Position numbers and translations under genes: made by a program. Below, in pieces: positions 17,310 through 27,213 of a DNA stretch of 64,000 bases (the stretch's first letter is position 1; the number at the start of each line of letters is the position of its first letter). The DNA lies in the NCBI GenBank assembly GCA_934438055.1, contig CAKSAY010000006.1, positions 1 through 64,000 on the forward strand, in the 5' to 3' direction. The DNA is from an uncultured Oscillospiraceae bacterium. Lineage in GTDB: Bacteria > Bacillota > Clostridia > Oscillospirales > Ruminococcaceae. The notes beneath the pieces are model-generated. The model was given only the letters and a program-made list of their open reading frames with translations. It searched no databases and was not told the DNA's origin.

Positions 17310-18358
17310 TGAATTTTTTATATCACCTTTTAGGCGCTCCTTTAGGATATGTTATCTGGTTAATTTACGAGGTTGTTCGTAATTACGGCGTTGCTATTAT
17401 TTTGTTCACCGTCATTTTAAAGCTTACTTTGTATCCTTTGGCAGTTAAGCAACAAAAGGCAACGGCAAAAATGGGCGCTTTTCAGCCTATGATTAACGAA
17501 ATTAATAAAAAATATGCGAAAAATCCAAAGAAAAAAAATGAGGAATTGCAAAAGCTTTACACGGAGGAGGGATATTCTCCCACGGCCGGATGTCTCCCTA
17601 TGATTTTGCAGTTTGTAATTTTGTTTGGTATTATTGATGTGGTGTATCGTCCCTTGACGCATATTTTGCATATGGGTGCGGATGTCATCAGTCAGGCGTG
17701 CTCCATTGCCGGGCTAAATCCCGACATTTTAACCTCTCAAATCGGTGTTGTGCAGCAATTGCAGCAGGATCCGAGCAAGTTTGCTTCTTTGGGCGATGCA
17801 ACCGTGCAGGCAATTCAAGGCTTGGATATGCACTTTTTGGGGCTTAATTTAGGCGCTTTGCCTGAATGGACTTCTATTACTATCATCATTCCGATTTTGG
17901 CGGGTGCATTCAGCTTTTTGCAGATCTTTTTAAGCATGAAGATGAATCCAATGGGGCAGGACACACCTGGTATGGGAATGTCTTCAAAAATTATGATGAT
18001 TGTTATGCCTCTTTTCTCTGTTTGGATTACTTTTACAGTTCCAATTGGCGTAGGACTTTATTGGATTGTTTCGTATGTCTTTATGGTTGGACAAACGCTT
18101 GTTTTAAATAAGGTGTATAACCCTAAGAAGCTGCGGGAAGAGGCAATTGCTGAATTGGAAGAGCGGCGTAAGAGCAGAAAGAAAAAGGTTGTTGTGAAAG
18201 AGGTTGTCAAAAAAGGAGAAGACGGTCAGGAGATTGTCAGCGAAGAAGTTGTCAGCCAAAAAGAGCTAGACAGAATTCGTTTAGCTGAGGCGAGAAAAAG
18301 AGACGCCGAAAAGTATGGCGAGGATTTTGTTGAGGTAACAGACGACGATTTGAAGTAA
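17309..18358 (+). CDS. yidC: Membrane protein insertase YidC/SpoIIIJ
   Basis: Inserts proteins into the cytoplasmic membrane, alone or with Sec. 349 residues from ATG 17309, where GGAGG is 6 nt upstream; an ATG at 17303 overlaps that site. Five membrane segments of the Oxa1 core, with LKLTLYPLAVKQQKATAKM after the first helix and PTAGCLPMILQF around residue 95. The tail is rich in Lys/Arg and Glu (about 275-349), typical of ribosome contact. No lipoprotein signal is obvious, unlike many Bacillus homologues. Confidence 0.93.
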   Translation: MNFLYHLLGAPLGYVIWLIYEVVRNYGVAIILFTVILKLTLYPLAVKQQKATAKMGAFQPMINEINKKYAKNPKKKNEELQKLYTEEGYSPTAGCLPMILQFVILFGIIDVVYRPLTHILHMGADVISQACSIAGLNPDILTSQIGVVQQLQQDPSKFASLGDATVQAIQGLDMHFLGLNLGALPEWTSITIIIPILAGAFSFLQIFLSMKMNPMGQDTPGMGMSSKIMMIVMPLFSVWITFTVPIGVGLYWIVSYVFMVGQTLVLNKVYNPKKLREEAIAELEERRKSRKKKVVVKEVVKKGEDGQEIVSEEVVSQKELDRIRLAEARKRDAEKYGEDFVEVTDDDLK

Positions 18359-18382
18359 AAATAATTAGGAAGAATGATTTTT

Positions 18383-19261
18383 ATGAAAAAAGAGATTATT
18401 GTTACAGCCGATAGCGTTGATGAGGCTTTAGAGCAGGCGGCGGCAAAACTATCAAGAAAAAAAGAAGATTTTTCTTATGAAGTTTTGCAAAATGAAAAAA
18501 AAGGCCTTTTTGGAAAGATAAAAAAAAGGGCAGAAGTCAAGATTGTTTATTTTGACGGTGAAGATGAAATAGAAAAAAACAAAGAGAAAGATAAGAGTGA
18601 ATTCTCTAACCAGGAAATTGCAGAAAAAAAGGAAGAATATATAGCAAAAAAAATTCAGATTGCACAGGATTATCTCTTAAATATTTTAGAGAAAATGGGT
18701 ATTGAAAAACCGAAGACTGAGGTTGTGCGTCAAAAGGGTCATGTTTTGATTAAGATGGAGGGCAACAACATTGCCATTGCTATTGGAAGGCGTGGAGAAA
18801 CAATTGATGCACTGCAATATTTGGTTACTACGACTGCAAACCGCATAAAGGGAGAATATGTTCGCTTTGTTCTTGACAGCGGCAATTTTAGAGAAAAAAG
18901 AGAAGAAACGCTCAAAAATTTAGCTATGAACATTGCCAAAAAGGCGCTGCAGAATGGAAGAAGAGTCACCCTTGAGCCTATGAATCCTTATGAGAGAAGA
19001 ATTATTCATACAGTTATTTCGCTTACACCGGGCGTTTTTTCTAAGTCGGTTGGCATGGAGCCAAATCGAAAGGTTGTTGTTTATGCCGAAAATCGAGTGA
19101 AGAATGAAAAGAAAAAGAATAAGCCTAATTATGATAAAAAAGACTACTTTTCTACAGATGTTTCCAGTCAGCCGAGCACTTATAACTTTGAAAAGGAATT
19201 TTTAAAGTCTTCAAAAAACAGTAAGCTTTATACTAAGATTGATCTGGATGAAAAAGATTGA
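18383..19261 (+). CDS. jag: RNA-binding protein Jag/KhpB
   Basis: 292 residues. Jag-N domain (KKEIIVTADSVDEALEQAA, then GLFGKIKKRAEV), a KH domain with AIGRRGETIDALQYLVTTTANR near residue 140, and an R3H domain (NPYERRIIHTVI near 200). A Lys-rich low-complexity tail of about 60 residues follows. KhpB/EloR partners with KhpA to control cell elongation through RNA. The start at 18383 gives AGGAAG a proper spacing; the ATG at 18374 overlaps that site. Confidence 0.92.
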   Translation: MKKEIIVTADSVDEALEQAAAKLSRKKEDFSYEVLQNEKKGLFGKIKKRAEVKIVYFDGEDEIEKNKEKDKSEFSNQEIAEKKEEYIAKKIQIAQDYLLNILEKMGIEKPKTEVVRQKGHVLIKMEGNNIAIAIGRRGETIDALQYLVTTTANRIKGEYVRFVLDSGNFREKREETLKNLAMNIAKKALQNGRRVTLEPMNPYERRIIHTVISLTPGVFSKSVGMEPNRKVVVYAENRVKNEKKKNKPNYDKKDYFSTDVSSQPSTYNFEKEFLKSSKNSKLYTKIDLDEKD

Positions 19262-19276
19262 TAAATAAACAATCAA

Positions 19277-19308
19277 AACAGGCGGTTTTCATATCCGCCT
19301 GTTTTTTT
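19277..19308 (+). terminator. Terminator after jag
   Basis: AACAGGCGG / CCGCCTGTT, a 9-bp stem with a 9-nt loop, then a T run. It lies just 7 nt before the mnmE ribosome site, so mnmE either depends on read-through or on a promoter inside this short gap. Confidence 0.85.
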
Positions 19309-19324
19309 AGAAATGGAGAAGATG

Positions 19325-20686
19325 ATGGATACAATAGCGGCAATTGCAACACCGATTGGCGCCGGCGGAATCGCCATTGTTCGAATTTCCGGCGAGAAGG
19401 CTTTTGAAATAGGAGAGAAAATTTTTTCTCCTTTTGAAAAAAGCTCTTTGCGTGAAAAAAAGGGTTACACAGCCTGCCTTGGAATGATTCACAGACAAAG
19501 AGAGGAAATCGACAAAGGAATTGCGCTTGTCTTTCATGCGCCTAAAAGCTACACGGGAGAAGATGTGATTGAATTGCAATGTCATGGAGGCGTTGTGATT
19601 GCGAGGTTGGTTTTGGAAGCGGCGCTCGATGCAGGCGCTGTGATGGCACAGCCGGGGGAGTTTTCAAAAAGGGCTTTTATGAATGGAAAGATGTCGTTTG
19701 AGCAGGCGGAATCACTCATGGATTTTATTCAGGCCACTTCTCTTGAAAGCGCTAAGATGGCAAGGTGTGCTATGAAGGGCGCAATTTATCAAAAATCAAA
19801 AGAAATAGCCGATGAAATCACTGCTCTAGACGCTTTATTTCGTGTGACGATGGATTATCCTGACGAGGATTTAGAGAATTTTGACAGGCAGGAGATTTTG
19901 AAAAAGATTTTGTCTTTTCAAGAGAGTCTTTCAAAGCTTTTAGAGGACTATCAAAAAGCACAATGGATTAAAAACGGTGTGCAAACTGCTATTGTGGGTG
20001 CGCCTAATGTTGGCAAGTCAACCATCATGAATCTTTTAACACGCCAAAAGAGCAGCATTGTGGCAGACAGGGCGGGAACTACCAGAGATGTTGTAAAAGA
20101 GGATATGCTTTTAGACGGCTTTCATGTGAAACTCTGTGACACGGCGGGAATTCATCAAACAGGTGATGAGATTGAGCAATTTGGCATTGAGAGGTCTATG
20201 GAAATGCTGGAGAATTCTGACCTAATTCTCTTTGTGATCAACTGCGCACAATCTCTTTCTAATGAAGAAATTTCTTTAATGCAGAAGATGAAAGACAAAG
20301 CAGCAATTGCTGTTTTGCATAAAACGGATTTGGAGAAAAAAGTTTCTATTAAACAAGTGGAGCCGTTTTTTAAGAGAATTATTTTCACTTCGCAGGAGGA
20401 CGAGCAGTCGATTGCAAACTTAAAAAGAGAAATGATAGACTTTTTTTCGTTAAACACCCTCAATCTCTCAGCGCCTATGCTTGTGAATGAGCGACAAAAA
20501 AGAGCCGCACTCTGCGCTTTGAACAACATCAATGCATGCTTGCAGGCTTTTGAACAAGGACAATCGTTAGATGTTGTTGCTTTTTTGCTTGAGGATGCTT
20601 TGGATGAATTATTGTCTTTGTCCGGAGAGAATGTTCAACAGGCAGTGGTGGATGAAATTTTCTCACATTATTGCGTTGGAAAATAG
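19325..20686 (+). CDS. mnmE: tRNA modification GTPase MnmE
   Basis: Works with MnmG to modify wobble uridine 34 of several tRNAs. 453 residues from ATG 19325 (GGAG 6 nt upstream). Tetrahydrofolate-binding N-terminus (TIAAIATPIGAGGIAIVRISG), helical domain, inserted G domain with GAPNVGKST, DTAGIHQ and HKTD, and the C-terminal YCVGK holding the essential Cys. Followed 35 bp later by mnmG. Confidence 0.96.
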   Translation: MDTIAAIATPIGAGGIAIVRISGEKAFEIGEKIFSPFEKSSLREKKGYTACLGMIHRQREEIDKGIALVFHAPKSYTGEDVIELQCHGGVVIARLVLEAALDAGAVMAQPGEFSKRAFMNGKMSFEQAESLMDFIQATSLESAKMARCAMKGAIYQKSKEIADEITALDALFRVTMDYPDEDLENFDRQEILKKILSFQESLSKLLEDYQKAQWIKNGVQTAIVGAPNVGKSTIMNLLTRQKSSIVADRAGTTRDVVKEDMLLDGFHVKLCDTAGIHQTGDEIEQFGIERSMEMLENSDLILFVINCAQSLSNEEISLMQKMKDKAAIAVLHKTDLEKKVSIKQVEPFFKRIIFTSQEDEQSIANLKREMIDFFSLNTLNLSAPMLVNERQKRAALCALNNINACLQAFEQGQSLDVVAFLLEDALDELLSLSGENVQQAVVDEIFSHYCVGK

Positions 20687-20721
20687 ATGGACTAGCTTGA
20701 TGAAAGAGGAGAGAATTTTTT

Positions 20722-22602
20722 ATGGAGAGTTATGACGTTGCAGTGATTGGCGGAGGACATGCCGGCGTTGAGGCGGCTTTGGCTGCGGCGAGAATGGGTT
20801 GTGATACGATATTGTTTACATTATCGTTAGATCAGATTGCAAAAATGCCTTGCAATCCCTCCATAGGAGGTACAGCGAAAGGGCATTTGGTTCGTGAGAT
20901 TGATGCTTTGGGCGGAGAAATGGGAAAGGCGGCGGATAAAGCTTTTATTCAAAGCAGAATGCTCAATCGTGGAAAAGGACCTGCGGTGCATAGCCTGCGC
21001 GCGCAGGTGGATCGTTCTTATTATCATACGATTATGAAAGAGACGTTGGAGAATCAATCTAACCTTTTAATTAAGCAGGATGAGATTACAGAATTGAAAA
21101 TTGAAAATGGAAAACTCCTCGGAATTTATGCTCGATTCACCGGATTTTATTCTGTTAAGACAGCGATTTTGTGTTGCGGAACCTATTTGAACGGCAAAAT
21201 CTTTGTTGGAGAGATTGCTTATTCGGGTGGTCCTGACTATTCTATGCAGGCTTCCTTTTTGGGAAAAGAGCTGCAAAAAATAGGAATTCCTGTTCGCCGC
21301 TTTAAAACGGGAACACCTGCTAGAATTCATGCGAGGAGTATTGATTTTTCAAAATTAGAGGAACAAAAAGGGGATGACCCAGTTATTCCCTTTTCTTTCA
21401 CTACAAAACAACTGCTTCAAAACAGAGCTGTTTGTCACATTGCTTACACAAATGAACAAACGCATCGCATAATTTACAAAAATTTACATCGTTCACCTCT
21501 CTATCAGGGGAAAATTGAGGGGCAAGGACCACGTTATTGTCCCTCAATTGAGGACAAAGTGGTTCGTTTTGCTGATAAGCCTCGTCATCAAATCTTTATT
21601 GAACCTATGGGTTTGCACACAAATGAGATTTATTTGCAGGGAATGTCTTCTTCCTTGCCCGCTGAAATTCAGGAGGAGTTTATTCACTCGATTGTGGGGT
21701 TTGAAAATGCCCAAATTATGAGAACCGGTTATGCAATTGAGTATGATTGCTGTGATTCTCTTTGTTTGAATGCCTCGTTGCAGGTCAAAGCCATTGAGGG
21801 GCTTTTTGGCGCCGGGCAGTTTAATGGCACCTCTGGCTATGAGGAAGCAGCTGCACAGGGGCTTGTTGCGGGAATCAATGCCGCACTTTTGGTTCAAAAG
21901 AAAGATCTTCTTGAATTGCCTCGTTCAAGTTCCTACATAGGAACCTTAATTGATGATCTTGTGACAAAGGGCTGTACGGATCCTTATCGCATGATGACTT
22001 CTCGAAGTGAATATCGCCTTATTTTAAGGCAAGATAATGCAGATGAGAGATTAACGCCTATTGGTTATGCATTAGGATTGATAGATAGACAACGTTATGA
22101 GAGCTTTTTGAAAAAACGGGAGGAAATTCAACTTGAGAGAAAACGTGTGAGAGAGGTTTCTATTTCTCCATCAAAGGCTTTAAACGAATATCTTGTTTCA
22201 CGTGGAACAGCTGCAATTACACAGTCGGTTAAACAAGAGGAATTATTAAGACGCCCACAGACAACTTATGATGCATTAGCCCCTTTTGATGAGGCTAGAC
22301 CAAAACTCTCTCCGGCAGTGACCGAGCAGGTGGAAATAAGCATAAAATATGAGGGTTATATTCAAAAGCAGGAAAAGAAAGTAAAGCAGATGGAGAGTTT
22401 GGAGAATAAACGGATATCTCCTGACATTGATTATCATAAAATTGAAGGACTGCGCTTGGAGGCACGGGAGAAACTGGCAGCTATTCGGCCAACCCAATTG
22501 GGGCAGGCCTCGCGTATTCCCGGTGTGACCCCGGCTGATATTACGGTTTTACATATTTGGATTGAGCAAAATAAAAAACTTTGTCATGAAAATAAAGAAT
22601 AA
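20722..22602 (+). CDS. mnmG: tRNA U34 carboxymethylaminomethyl synthesis enzyme MnmG
   Basis: FAD-dependent partner of MnmE. 626 residues, normal length. FAD-binding GGGHAGVEAALAAARMG at residues 10-26, PCNPSIGGTAKGHLVREIDALGG near 45-67, FKTGTPARI near 195 and FGAGQFNGTSGYEEAAAQG near 360. AGGAGAG ribosome site. Forms a likely operon with mnmE and rsmG. Confidence 0.97.
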   Translation: MESYDVAVIGGGHAGVEAALAAARMGCDTILFTLSLDQIAKMPCNPSIGGTAKGHLVREIDALGGEMGKAADKAFIQSRMLNRGKGPAVHSLRAQVDRSYYHTIMKETLENQSNLLIKQDEITELKIENGKLLGIYARFTGFYSVKTAILCCGTYLNGKIFVGEIAYSGGPDYSMQASFLGKELQKIGIPVRRFKTGTPARIHARSIDFSKLEEQKGDDPVIPFSFTTKQLLQNRAVCHIAYTNEQTHRIIYKNLHRSPLYQGKIEGQGPRYCPSIEDKVVRFADKPRHQIFIEPMGLHTNEIYLQGMSSSLPAEIQEEFIHSIVGFENAQIMRTGYAIEYDCCDSLCLNASLQVKAIEGLFGAGQFNGTSGYEEAAAQGLVAGINAALLVQKKDLLELPRSSSYIGTLIDDLVTKGCTDPYRMMTSRSEYRLILRQDNADERLTPIGYALGLIDRQRYESFLKKREEIQLERKRVREVSISPSKALNEYLVSRGTAAITQSVKQEELLRRPQTTYDALAPFDEARPKLSPAVTEQVEISIKYEGYIQKQEKKVKQMESLENKRISPDIDYHKIEGLRLEAREKLAAIRPTQLGQASRIPGVTPADITVLHIWIEQNKKLCHENKE

Positions 22603-22701
22603 GTGGGTAAAAGACTTGTGGCTTTTCTTTCCGGTAGCAGCAATTTGTTTCTAGTGGTGAGAAGAGCTTTTCTGCTCAATTATTTCAATAGGAGAAAAAA
22701 G

Positions 22702-23412
22702 ATGGATAAAAAATATTTTCAAAAAGTTGCAAAGCAATATCATTTGGAATTGACAGATAATCTTTTAGAAAAATTTGCCCAATTTCAAAACATGCTTCTT
22801 TCGTGGAATCAAAAGATGAATTTAACGGCCATCACAGATGAAAAGGAGATTATTGACAAACACTTTATTGATAGTCTGCTGTTGACCTGTGTTTTGGGTG
22901 AAACAAAAGGCAAAAAAGCGGTGGACATTGGGGCAGGAGCCGGTTTTCCCTCTATTCCTGTTGCGCTTTATGATGAAAAACTTCAGTGGATTGGTTTGGA
23001 TAGTTTGCAAAAGAGGATTGGTTTTATCAATGAAGTGATTCAGACGCTTTGCATCTGTAATTACAAGGCAGTCCATGAGAGAGCGCAGGAGGCAGGCCAA
23101 AATTCCCATTTACGCGAAACGTTTGATTATGGAACAGCGCGTGCCGTAGCAAAATTATCTGTTTTGGCAGAACTTGGGCTTCCTCTTGTCAAAAAAGGAG
23201 GAAGCTTTTTTGCCTTAAAGGGAGGCACTCCGGAACAGGAAATAGAGGATGCGGCTAATGCAATTTATTTGTTGGGAGGGCATATTCAGCGGATACATTC
23301 GTTTGAATTGCCTGATTCGAGCAGAAGGACCATCATAGAGATTAAAAAAATACAGACAACCCCTGCAAAATATCCGCGTTTGAGGGTGAATACAGCAAAA
23401 AAACCGTTATAG
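22702..23412 (+). CDS. rsmG: 16S rRNA m7G527 methyltransferase RsmG
   Basis: 236 residues from ATG 22702, preceded by AGGAG at suitable spacing; an upstream in-frame GTG would add 33 poorly conserved residues. SAM-binding motif VDIGAGAGFPSIPVAL near residue 75, and LSVLAELGLPLVKKGGSFFALKG near 160. Methylates G527 of 16S rRNA. Loss of rsmG gives low-level streptomycin resistance in other bacteria. Confidence 0.95.
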   Translation: MDKKYFQKVAKQYHLELTDNLLEKFAQFQNMLLSWNQKMNLTAITDEKEIIDKHFIDSLLLTCVLGETKGKKAVDIGAGAGFPSIPVALYDEKLQWIGLDSLQKRIGFINEVIQTLCICNYKAVHERAQEAGQNSHLRETFDYGTARAVAKLSVLAELGLPLVKKGGSFFALKGGTPEQEIEDAANAIYLLGGHIQRIHSFELPDSSRRTIIEIKKIQTTPAKYPRLRVNTAKKPL

Positions 23413-23515
23413 GCGAGGGAAGCGTCAGATTATGCGATAAATAAATCTGGAAATATTTGGTCATTCCTGTTATACTATATGTAGAATAATGACAGCGTTT
23501 AACAGGAGGCAAAAA

Positions 23516-24316
23516 ATGAAAAGAATTATGAAAGGCAATAAAGTTATCAACAAAGTGGTGCTGATTCCTATTGGAGAGATTTCGCCTAACAGAGCGCAGC
23601 CTCGTCAGGTGTTTGACACAGCAGAGCTTGAGAGTTTATCATCCAGTATTCGGGAAAACGGCATTTTGCAGCCATTGACTGTGCGACAGAACTATGCAGG
23701 AAAATATGAACTCATTGCAGGAGAGAGGCGTTTAAAGGCCTCAAAAATGGCGGGACTTACTTCTGTTCCCTGCATTATTATGGAGACAGATGAAAGACAA
23801 TCGGCTGTTTTTGCTCTGCTTGAAAATATGCAGCGTTCAGATTTAAACTATTTTGAAGAGGCACAGGCTATTCAAAGCCTGATTTTTGAGTGGAATGTGA
23901 CGCAGGAGGAAGCGGCTAAACGGTTGGGAAAGAGCCAATCAACCCTTGCCAACAAGCTGCGTTTGCTTCGCTTTGAACAGCCGCAGCGGGAAAAAATTTT
24001 TAATGCAGGGCTAACAGAACGGCATGCGCGTGCATTGCTCAAACTAGACGATCCAATGGAGATTGACAAGGCAGTTTATTATATTGCAGCGAAAAAGCTC
24101 AATGTGAAACAAACGGAAAAATATATTGAGCAATTGCAGCAAACCCAGTCAAAACACAATCATAATATAATTCCCGTTATTAAAGACGTTCGTTTGTTCA
24201 TTAACACAATTAATAAAGCAATTGACACGATGAAGTTGGCCGGGGTTCAAGCAACTGCTGAGCGCGTTGATGGGAAGGACTGTATTGAATATATTGTAAA
24301 GATCCCTAAATCATAA
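23516..24316 (+). CDS. noc: ParB-family protein, Noc-like
   Basis: 266 residues from ATG 23516 (AGGAGG 6 nt upstream). ParB/Noc CTPase domain with IPIGEISPNRAQPRQ, GILQPLTVR and ELIAGERRLKASKMAG, then a helix-turn-helix around EEAAKRLGKSQSTLANKLRLLR. It sits directly after rsmG, the position of noc (nucleoid occlusion) in Bacillus, and a second ParB (spo0J) follows soj further on. Two paralogues in this arrangement argue that this one is Noc rather than the parS-binding segregation protein, but the binding site was not identified. Confidence 0.82.
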   Translation: MKRIMKGNKVINKVVLIPIGEISPNRAQPRQVFDTAELESLSSSIRENGILQPLTVRQNYAGKYELIAGERRLKASKMAGLTSVPCIIMETDERQSAVFALLENMQRSDLNYFEEAQAIQSLIFEWNVTQEEAAKRLGKSQSTLANKLRLLRFEQPQREKIFNAGLTERHARALLKLDDPMEIDKAVYYIAAKKLNVKQTEKYIEQLQQTQSKHNHNIIPVIKDVRLFINTINKAIDTMKLAGVQATAERVDGKDCIEYIVKIPKS

Positions 24317-24335
24317 AAAAGTCATCATTTTTTCT

Positions 24336-24366
24336 ATCGCCGTCTGCATGACGGTGATTTTTTTTG
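24336..24366 (+). terminator. Terminator after noc
   Basis: ATCGCCGTC / GACGGTGAT with one G-U pair and loop TGCAT, followed by eight T. Ends the origin-proximal operon before the nrdDG insert. Confidence 0.85.
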
Positions 24367-24512
24367 TTCACTGATTGGCATGTGATGAAAGACGATGCTA
24401 TCTTTCTAATCTCCTAAGGCCATTTGAGGTGTAGATTCCCTATAAACTTATATGACAACGGGAGACTCCACTTCATTACGCATTTAAAACACACATTTGA
24501 GGTGAGAATTTT

Positions 24513-24541
24513 TTGCAAAACTTTTTTCATTGTGTTATAAT
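24513..24541 (+). promoter_or_regulatory. Candidate promoter of the nrdD riboswitch transcript
   Basis: TTGCAA, 17 bp, TATAAT. A second GTGTTATAAT occurs 120 bp downstream (24652-24661) but without a usable -35. The two share the 10-bp string TTGTGTTATAAT-like context, and CATTTGAGGTG is also repeated at about 24421 and 24493. Confidence 0.5.
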
Positions 24542-24677
24542 ATAAACGAGAGATTTTAAAAATTTTTTTAAAGAAATATTGCAATATCAATTTGTTTTGA
24601 GAAAGCAAAATATTGGTTTGGCCAATAATGCAGCGTAGATTGCATGAAATTGTGTTATAATTAAATAAAAATAAATT

Positions 24678-24876
24678 TATTGGTGCGTCGCCGGGTGATC
24701 TGCATAGGCATAACACAATGCTGTTTGAATGCAGATGAAAAGGAAAGTCGGGTGAGATTCCCGCACGAACGGGTCGCTGTAATCACTTAGTATGTCAATT
24801 TATTTTCCATTGCGCTAATAAGTGTGAGAAGGATTTTGACATATGCAGACGTGAAGTCAGAAAGCCTGCCCGACGA
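24678..24876 (+). promoter_or_regulatory. Cobalamin (B12) riboswitch
   Basis: Carries the B12-box hallmarks in order: GGTGC near the 5' end, AAAGGAAAGTCGGGTGAGA with ATTCCCGC, then GAACGGGTCGCTGTAATC (the CCCGCNACTGTNA position), and AAGTCAGAAAGCCTGCCC at the 3' end. CGTCG near 24686 pairs with CGACG near 24872 to close stem P1. It lies upstream of a terminator hairpin and nrdD, so bound B12 should stop transcription of the class III reductase. This predicts that a B12-dependent reductase exists elsewhere in the genome. Confidence 0.92.
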
Positions 24877-24970
24877 TTTGTGAAAAAAGCCTCCCTGTTT
24901 AGGCCTCTTTTCGTTGTTGATCCTTTATCTTTGCGTGCTTTTGGCGAATAAGAATTTGGATTATGGTGAT

Positions 24971-24998
24971 GGAGCGCTTGTTTGGAGCGCTCTTTTTT
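24971..24998 (+). terminator. Riboswitch expression-platform terminator
   Basis: GAGCGCT / AGCGCTC with a 7-nt loop and six T, 38 bp before the nrdD ATG. This is the expected off-state terminator of the B12 riboswitch. Confidence 0.85.
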
Positions 24999-25035
24999 CA
25001 TGTAGTCGCCATTGACAAAGAGGGAGAGATTTTAT

Positions 25036-27213
25036 ATGAAAATTATGAAACGAGACGGTCGAGAGGTTTGCTTTGATGCTGCAAAAATCATCATCGCTGT
25101 GAGCAAAGCCAATCAAACAGTTGAAGAGTCTGTGCAGTTGACAGAGGAACAGATTCATTTGATTGCAGACAATCTGCGCCAAAGATGCACCCAGAGCGTG
25201 CGTCCTATGCATGTGGAGGAAATTCAGGACCTTGTGGAAAACGAGATTATGAAACAAAATGCTTTTGAGGTTGCGCGCAAATATATTCGTTATCGTTATG
25301 TGCAGCTTTTAAAACGCAACACAAACACCACAGATGGCCAAATTCTCAGTTTAATTGAATCAGCGAATGAGGAGGTTAAACAGGAAAACTCAAATAAAAA
25401 TCCAATTGTCAACAGTGTGCAGCGCGATTATATGGCCGGTGAGGTGAGCAGGGATCTTACAATGCGCAAACTTCTGCCGCCTGAAATTGTTTCCGCCCAT
25501 GAGGCGGGGATCATTCATTTTCACGATGCTGATTATTTTGCACAGCATATGCATAACTGTGCATTGGTGAATTTGGAGGATATGCTTCAAAATGGAACGG
25601 TCATCAGTGACACGCATATTGATAAGCCCCATAGCTTTTCCACTGCTTGTAATATTGCTACGCAGATTATTGCACAGGTTGCCAGCAGTCAATATGGCGG
25701 TCAGAGCATTAGCATAGCGCATTTGGCGCCGTTTGTGGAGGTAAGTCGCAAAAAGATTCGCAGGGAAATTAAAGATGAATTTGCGCTGTTAAAGGTGCAA
25801 ACAACTCAGGAAATGCTTGATAAACTTGTGGAAAAACGTCTGCGTGAAGAGGTTAAGAAAGGTGTGCAGACAATACAATATCAGGTTGTGACCCTCATGA
25901 CAACCAATGGGCAGGCGCCTTTTGTCACAGCTTTTATGTATTTGAATGAGGCAAAGGACGAAAGACAAAAGAAAGATTTGGCCATTGTTATTGAAGAAAT
26001 GCTCAATCAGCGTTATCAAGGTGTTAAAAATGAAGATGGTGTTTGGGTGACGCCTGCCTTTCCGAAGCTGGTGTATGTTTTGGAGGAGGACAATGTAGCG
26101 GAGGGAACGCCTTATTTTTATCTCACGCAACTTGCCGCAAAATGCACAGCAAAGAGGATGGTTCCTGATTATATTAGCGAAAAAGTCATGTTTGAAAATA
26201 AAGTAGACAGCACAGGAAAAGGCAATTGCTATCCTTGCATGGGGTGCAGGAGTTTTTTAACGCCTTACGTGGACCCGGAAACCGGAAAGCCAAAATACTA
26301 CGGGAGATTTAATCAAGGTGTTGTGACCTTAAATTTGGTGGATTTGGCGTTATCGAGCGGTAAAGATTTGGAAAAATTTTGGGATTTGTTTGAACAACGT
26401 CTCTCGCTGTGTTATCAGGCTTTGATGTGCAGGCATCATCGTCTTAAAGGAACCCTATCAGACGCCGCCCCGATTCTCTGGCAGCATGGGGGGTTGGCTC
26501 GCCTGAAAAAAGGGGAAACCATTGATAGACTATTGTATAACGGATATTCTACCATCAGTTTGGGTTATGCGGGGCTTTATGAGTGCTGTCGTTATATGAC
26601 GGGGCATTCTCATACTGATCCATGCGCCACCCCATTTGCATTGGAGGTGATGCAGCGGATGAACGATGCTTGTGCTGCATGGAAAGAGAAAGAACGGATT
26701 GATTTTAGTCTATATGGAACGCCGCTTGAATCGACAACCTATCGTTTTGCAAAACAACTGCAAAAACGATTTGGCATTATTGAGGGGATTACAGATAGAA
26801 ATTATATTACAAATAGCTATCATGTTCACGTCACGGAAAAAATAAATGCTTTTGACAAGCTTGCCTTTGAGAGCAAATTTCAAAATCTATCGCCGGGCGG
26901 CGCAATCAGTTATGTGGAAGTGCCGGATATGCAGGGGAATCTCCCTGCTGTAATGAGCGTGATTCAGTTTATTTATGAGCATATTATGTATGCAGAGTTG
27001 AACACAAAATCAGACTATTGTCAGGAATGCGGGTTTGATGGGGAAATCCAAATTGTTAAACAGGAGGGGAAGTGGATTTGGGAATGCCCTGTGTGCGGTA
27101 ATCAGGACACAGCAAAGCTTCATGTTGCCAGACGCACCTGTGGTTATATTGGCACCCAATTTTGGAATCAGGGTAGGACAGAGGAAATTAGAGATAGAAT
27201 GCTGCATTTATAA
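25036..27213 (+). CDS. nrdD: Anaerobic (class III) ribonucleoside-triphosphate reductase
   Basis: Glycyl-radical enzyme that makes deoxyribonucleotides without oxygen. 725 residues from ATG 25036. N-terminal ATP cone (MKIMKRDGREVCFDAAKI, about 1-90) for allosteric control; catalytic barrel; a zinc site formed by CQECGFDG and CPVCGNQD near the C-terminus; and the glycyl loop RRTCGYIGTQ about 20 residues from the end. Controlled by a B12 riboswitch. Its location between noc and soj breaks an otherwise conserved cluster, which suggests insertion. Confidence 0.95.
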   Translation: MKIMKRDGREVCFDAAKIIIAVSKANQTVEESVQLTEEQIHLIADNLRQRCTQSVRPMHVEEIQDLVENEIMKQNAFEVARKYIRYRYVQLLKRNTNTTDGQILSLIESANEEVKQENSNKNPIVNSVQRDYMAGEVSRDLTMRKLLPPEIVSAHEAGIIHFHDADYFAQHMHNCALVNLEDMLQNGTVISDTHIDKPHSFSTACNIATQIIAQVASSQYGGQSISIAHLAPFVEVSRKKIRREIKDEFALLKVQTTQEMLDKLVEKRLREEVKKGVQTIQYQVVTLMTTNGQAPFVTAFMYLNEAKDERQKKDLAIVIEEMLNQRYQGVKNEDGVWVTPAFPKLVYVLEEDNVAEGTPYFYLTQLAAKCTAKRMVPDYISEKVMFENKVDSTGKGNCYPCMGCRSFLTPYVDPETGKPKYYGRFNQGVVTLNLVDLALSSGKDLEKFWDLFEQRLSLCYQALMCRHHRLKGTLSDAAPILWQHGGLARLKKGETIDRLLYNGYSTISLGYAGLYECCRYMTGHSHTDPCATPFALEVMQRMNDACAAWKEKERIDFSLYGTPLESTTYRFAKQLQKRFGIIEGITDRNYITNSYHVHVTEKINAFDKLAFESKFQNLSPGGAISYVEVPDMQGNLPAVMSVIQFIYEHIMYAELNTKSDYCQECGFDGEIQIVKQEGKWIWECPVCGNQDTAKLHVARRTCGYIGTQFWNQGRTEEIRDRMLHL

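Noticed and set aside
24095..24115. Second parS site (GTGAAACA inside noc)
   Set aside because: Only one half-site matches; the other half does not.
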